DNA of 37,229 nucleotides from assembly GCF_016651255.1 (NCBI RefSeq), contig NZ_JAEKEG010000065.1, positions 1 through 37,229 on the forward strand, written 5' to 3'. The translations under genes were made by a program, and so were the position numbers. This document shows positions 36,216-37,229 of this stretch, piece after piece. Position 1 is the first letter of the stretch; every line of letters starts with the position of its first letter. The notes under the pieces are model-generated. The model had not been told where the DNA came from, searched no databases, and was given only the letters and a program-made list of their open reading frames with translations. The stretch comes from Pseudomonas sp. TH10. GTDB taxonomy: Bacteria; Pseudomonadota; Gammaproteobacteria; Pseudomonadales; Pseudomonadaceae.

Positions 36216-37229
36216 ATGAAAGCAGGTCTGTACCAACCAGATGAATTCAAGGATAACTGCGGTTTCGGCCTGATAGCCCATATGCAGGGCGAACCCAGTC
36301 ATACCCTATTGCAAACGGCCATTGAGGCCCTGACCTGCATGACCCACCGCGGTGGGATTAATGCCGACGGCAAGACCGGTGACGGTTGCGGTCTGCTGAT
36401 TCAAAAGCCCGATGCCTTCCTGCGTGCGATTGCCCAGGAAACCTTCAGCGTCGAGCTGCCCAAGCAATATGCCGTGGGCATGGTCTTCTTCAATCAGGAT
36501 CCGGCCAAGGCCGAAGCCGCTCGCGAGAACATGAACCGCGAGATCCTTGCTGAAGGCCTGCAACTGATCGGCTGGCGCAAAGTGCCAATCGACACCAGCG
36601 TCCTCGGCCGCCTGGCCCTTGAGCGTCTGCCGCAGATCGAGCAGGTGTACATCGGCGGTGAAGGCCTGAGCGACCAGGACATGGCCGTGAAGCTGTTCAG
36701 TTCCCGTCGTCGTTCGTCCGTGGCCAACGCTGCCGACACCGATCACTACATCTGCAGCTTTTCCCACAAGACCATTATCTACAAAGGCCTGATGATGCCG
36801 GCCGATCTGGCCGCGTTCTATCCAGATCTCAGCGACGAGCGCCTGCAAACCGCGATCTGCGTGTTCCACCAGCGCTTCTCCACCAACACCCTGCCGAAAT
36901 GGCCGCTGGCGCAGCCATTCCGCTTCCTCGCCCACAACGGCGAGATCAACACCATTACCGGTAACCGCAACTGGGCTCAGGCCCGTCGGACAAAGTTCAG
37001 CAACGATCTGATGGATCTGGAAGAACTCGGCCCGCTGGTCAACCGGGTCGGTTCCGACTCCTCGAGCATGGACAACATGCTTGAACTGATGGTCACCGGT
37101 GGCATCGACCTGTTCCGTGGCGTGCGGATGATCATTCCGCCAGCGTGGCAGAACGTTGAAACCATGGACCCGGATCTGCGTGCGTTCTACGAGTACAACT
37201 CGATGCACATGGAACCGTGGGACGGCCCG
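36216..37229 (+). CDS. gltB: Glutamate synthase (NADPH) large subunit GltB (partial, N-terminal part)
   Basis: GltB transfers the amide nitrogen of glutamine to 2-oxoglutarate. From the ATG at 36216 the frame is open to the window end (338 codons of a protein normally near 1480). [14 protein letters not shown] is the short propeptide, and Cys15 in [12 protein letters not shown] becomes the N-terminal nucleophile of the class II amidotransferase domain. Further signatures are [40 protein letters not shown] and [19 protein letters not shown], with [14 protein letters not shown] following. The rest, and probably gltD, lie beyond the window. Confidence 0.97.
   Translation, partial: MKAGLYQPDEFKDNCGFGLIAHMQGEPSHTLLQTAIEALTCMTHRGGINADGKTGDGCGLLIQKPDAFLRAIAQETFSVELPKQYAVGMVFFNQDPAKAEAARENMNREILAEGLQLIGWRKVPIDTSVLGRLALERLPQIEQVYIGGEGLSDQDMAVKLFSSRRRSSVANAADTDHYICSFSHKTIIYKGLMMPADLAAFYPDLSDERLQTAICVFHQRFSTNTLPKWPLAQPFRFLAHNGEINTITGNRNWAQARRTKFSNDLMDLEELGPLVNRVGSDSSSMDNMLELMVTGGIDLFRGVRMIIPPAWQNVETMDPDLRAFYEYNSMHMEPWDGP

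Overview
The window is a stretch of Pseudomonas chromosome, most probably from the P. fluorescens group. The evidence is high GC codon usage, a complete medium-chain-length polyhydroxyalkanoate (PHA) locus, and many copies of a Pseudomonas-type palindromic intergenic repeat. The gene order also follows, as far as I can recall it, the P. aeruginosa PAO1 segment running down from PA5072 to PA5036. It reads as core genome. I see no prophage, insertion sequence, integrase, CRISPR array, tRNA or rRNA.

Layout, left to right. Positions 1-7.0 kb, minus strand: the N-terminal part of an HBM-type chemoreceptor, then rsmE-tatC-tatB-tatA, hisE-hisI, and ubiB-ubiJ-ubiE. These cover chemotaxis, 16S rRNA methylation, twin-arginine export, histidine synthesis and ubiquinone synthesis. 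Positions 7.1-14.4 kb: the PHA region. A small PHA-granule-type protein and the phasins phaI-phaF are on the plus strand. They converge on the minus-strand cluster phaC1-phaZ-phaC2-phaD (synthase, depolymerase, synthase, TetR-type regulator). Positions 14.5-22 kb, minus strand: a DUF971 protein, hslVU, an FtsN-like SPOR protein, argS and priA. Positions 22.2-24.8 kb, plus strand: rpmE, a thermonuclease-like gene and a malic enzyme. Positions 25.0-27.4 kb, minus strand: the bifunctional penicillin-binding protein ponA/mrcA. Positions 27.6-37.2 kb, plus strand: pilMNOPQ (type IV pilus alignment complex and secretin), aroK, aroB, a DamX-like AAA+/SPOR protein, and the start of gltB, cut by the window edge.

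The strongest observations are regulatory signals and sequence integrity, not a new system. Upstream of hslV is a near-consensus sigma-32 promoter. A GG-N10-GC sigma-54 element precedes phaC1. A sigma-28-like promoter precedes the chemoreceptor, and its -35 lies inside a palindromic repeat. The rpmE leader folds into a hairpin that may be a ribosomal-protein autoregulatory leader. Four otherwise conserved genes (phaI, priA, the nuclease gene and pilP) carry five small indels that break their frames. In each case undoing the indel gives a length that is a multiple of three and close to the family length I know. This points to indel errors in the assembly, or else to a strain with recent lesions. 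I found no convincing undescribed biological system here.
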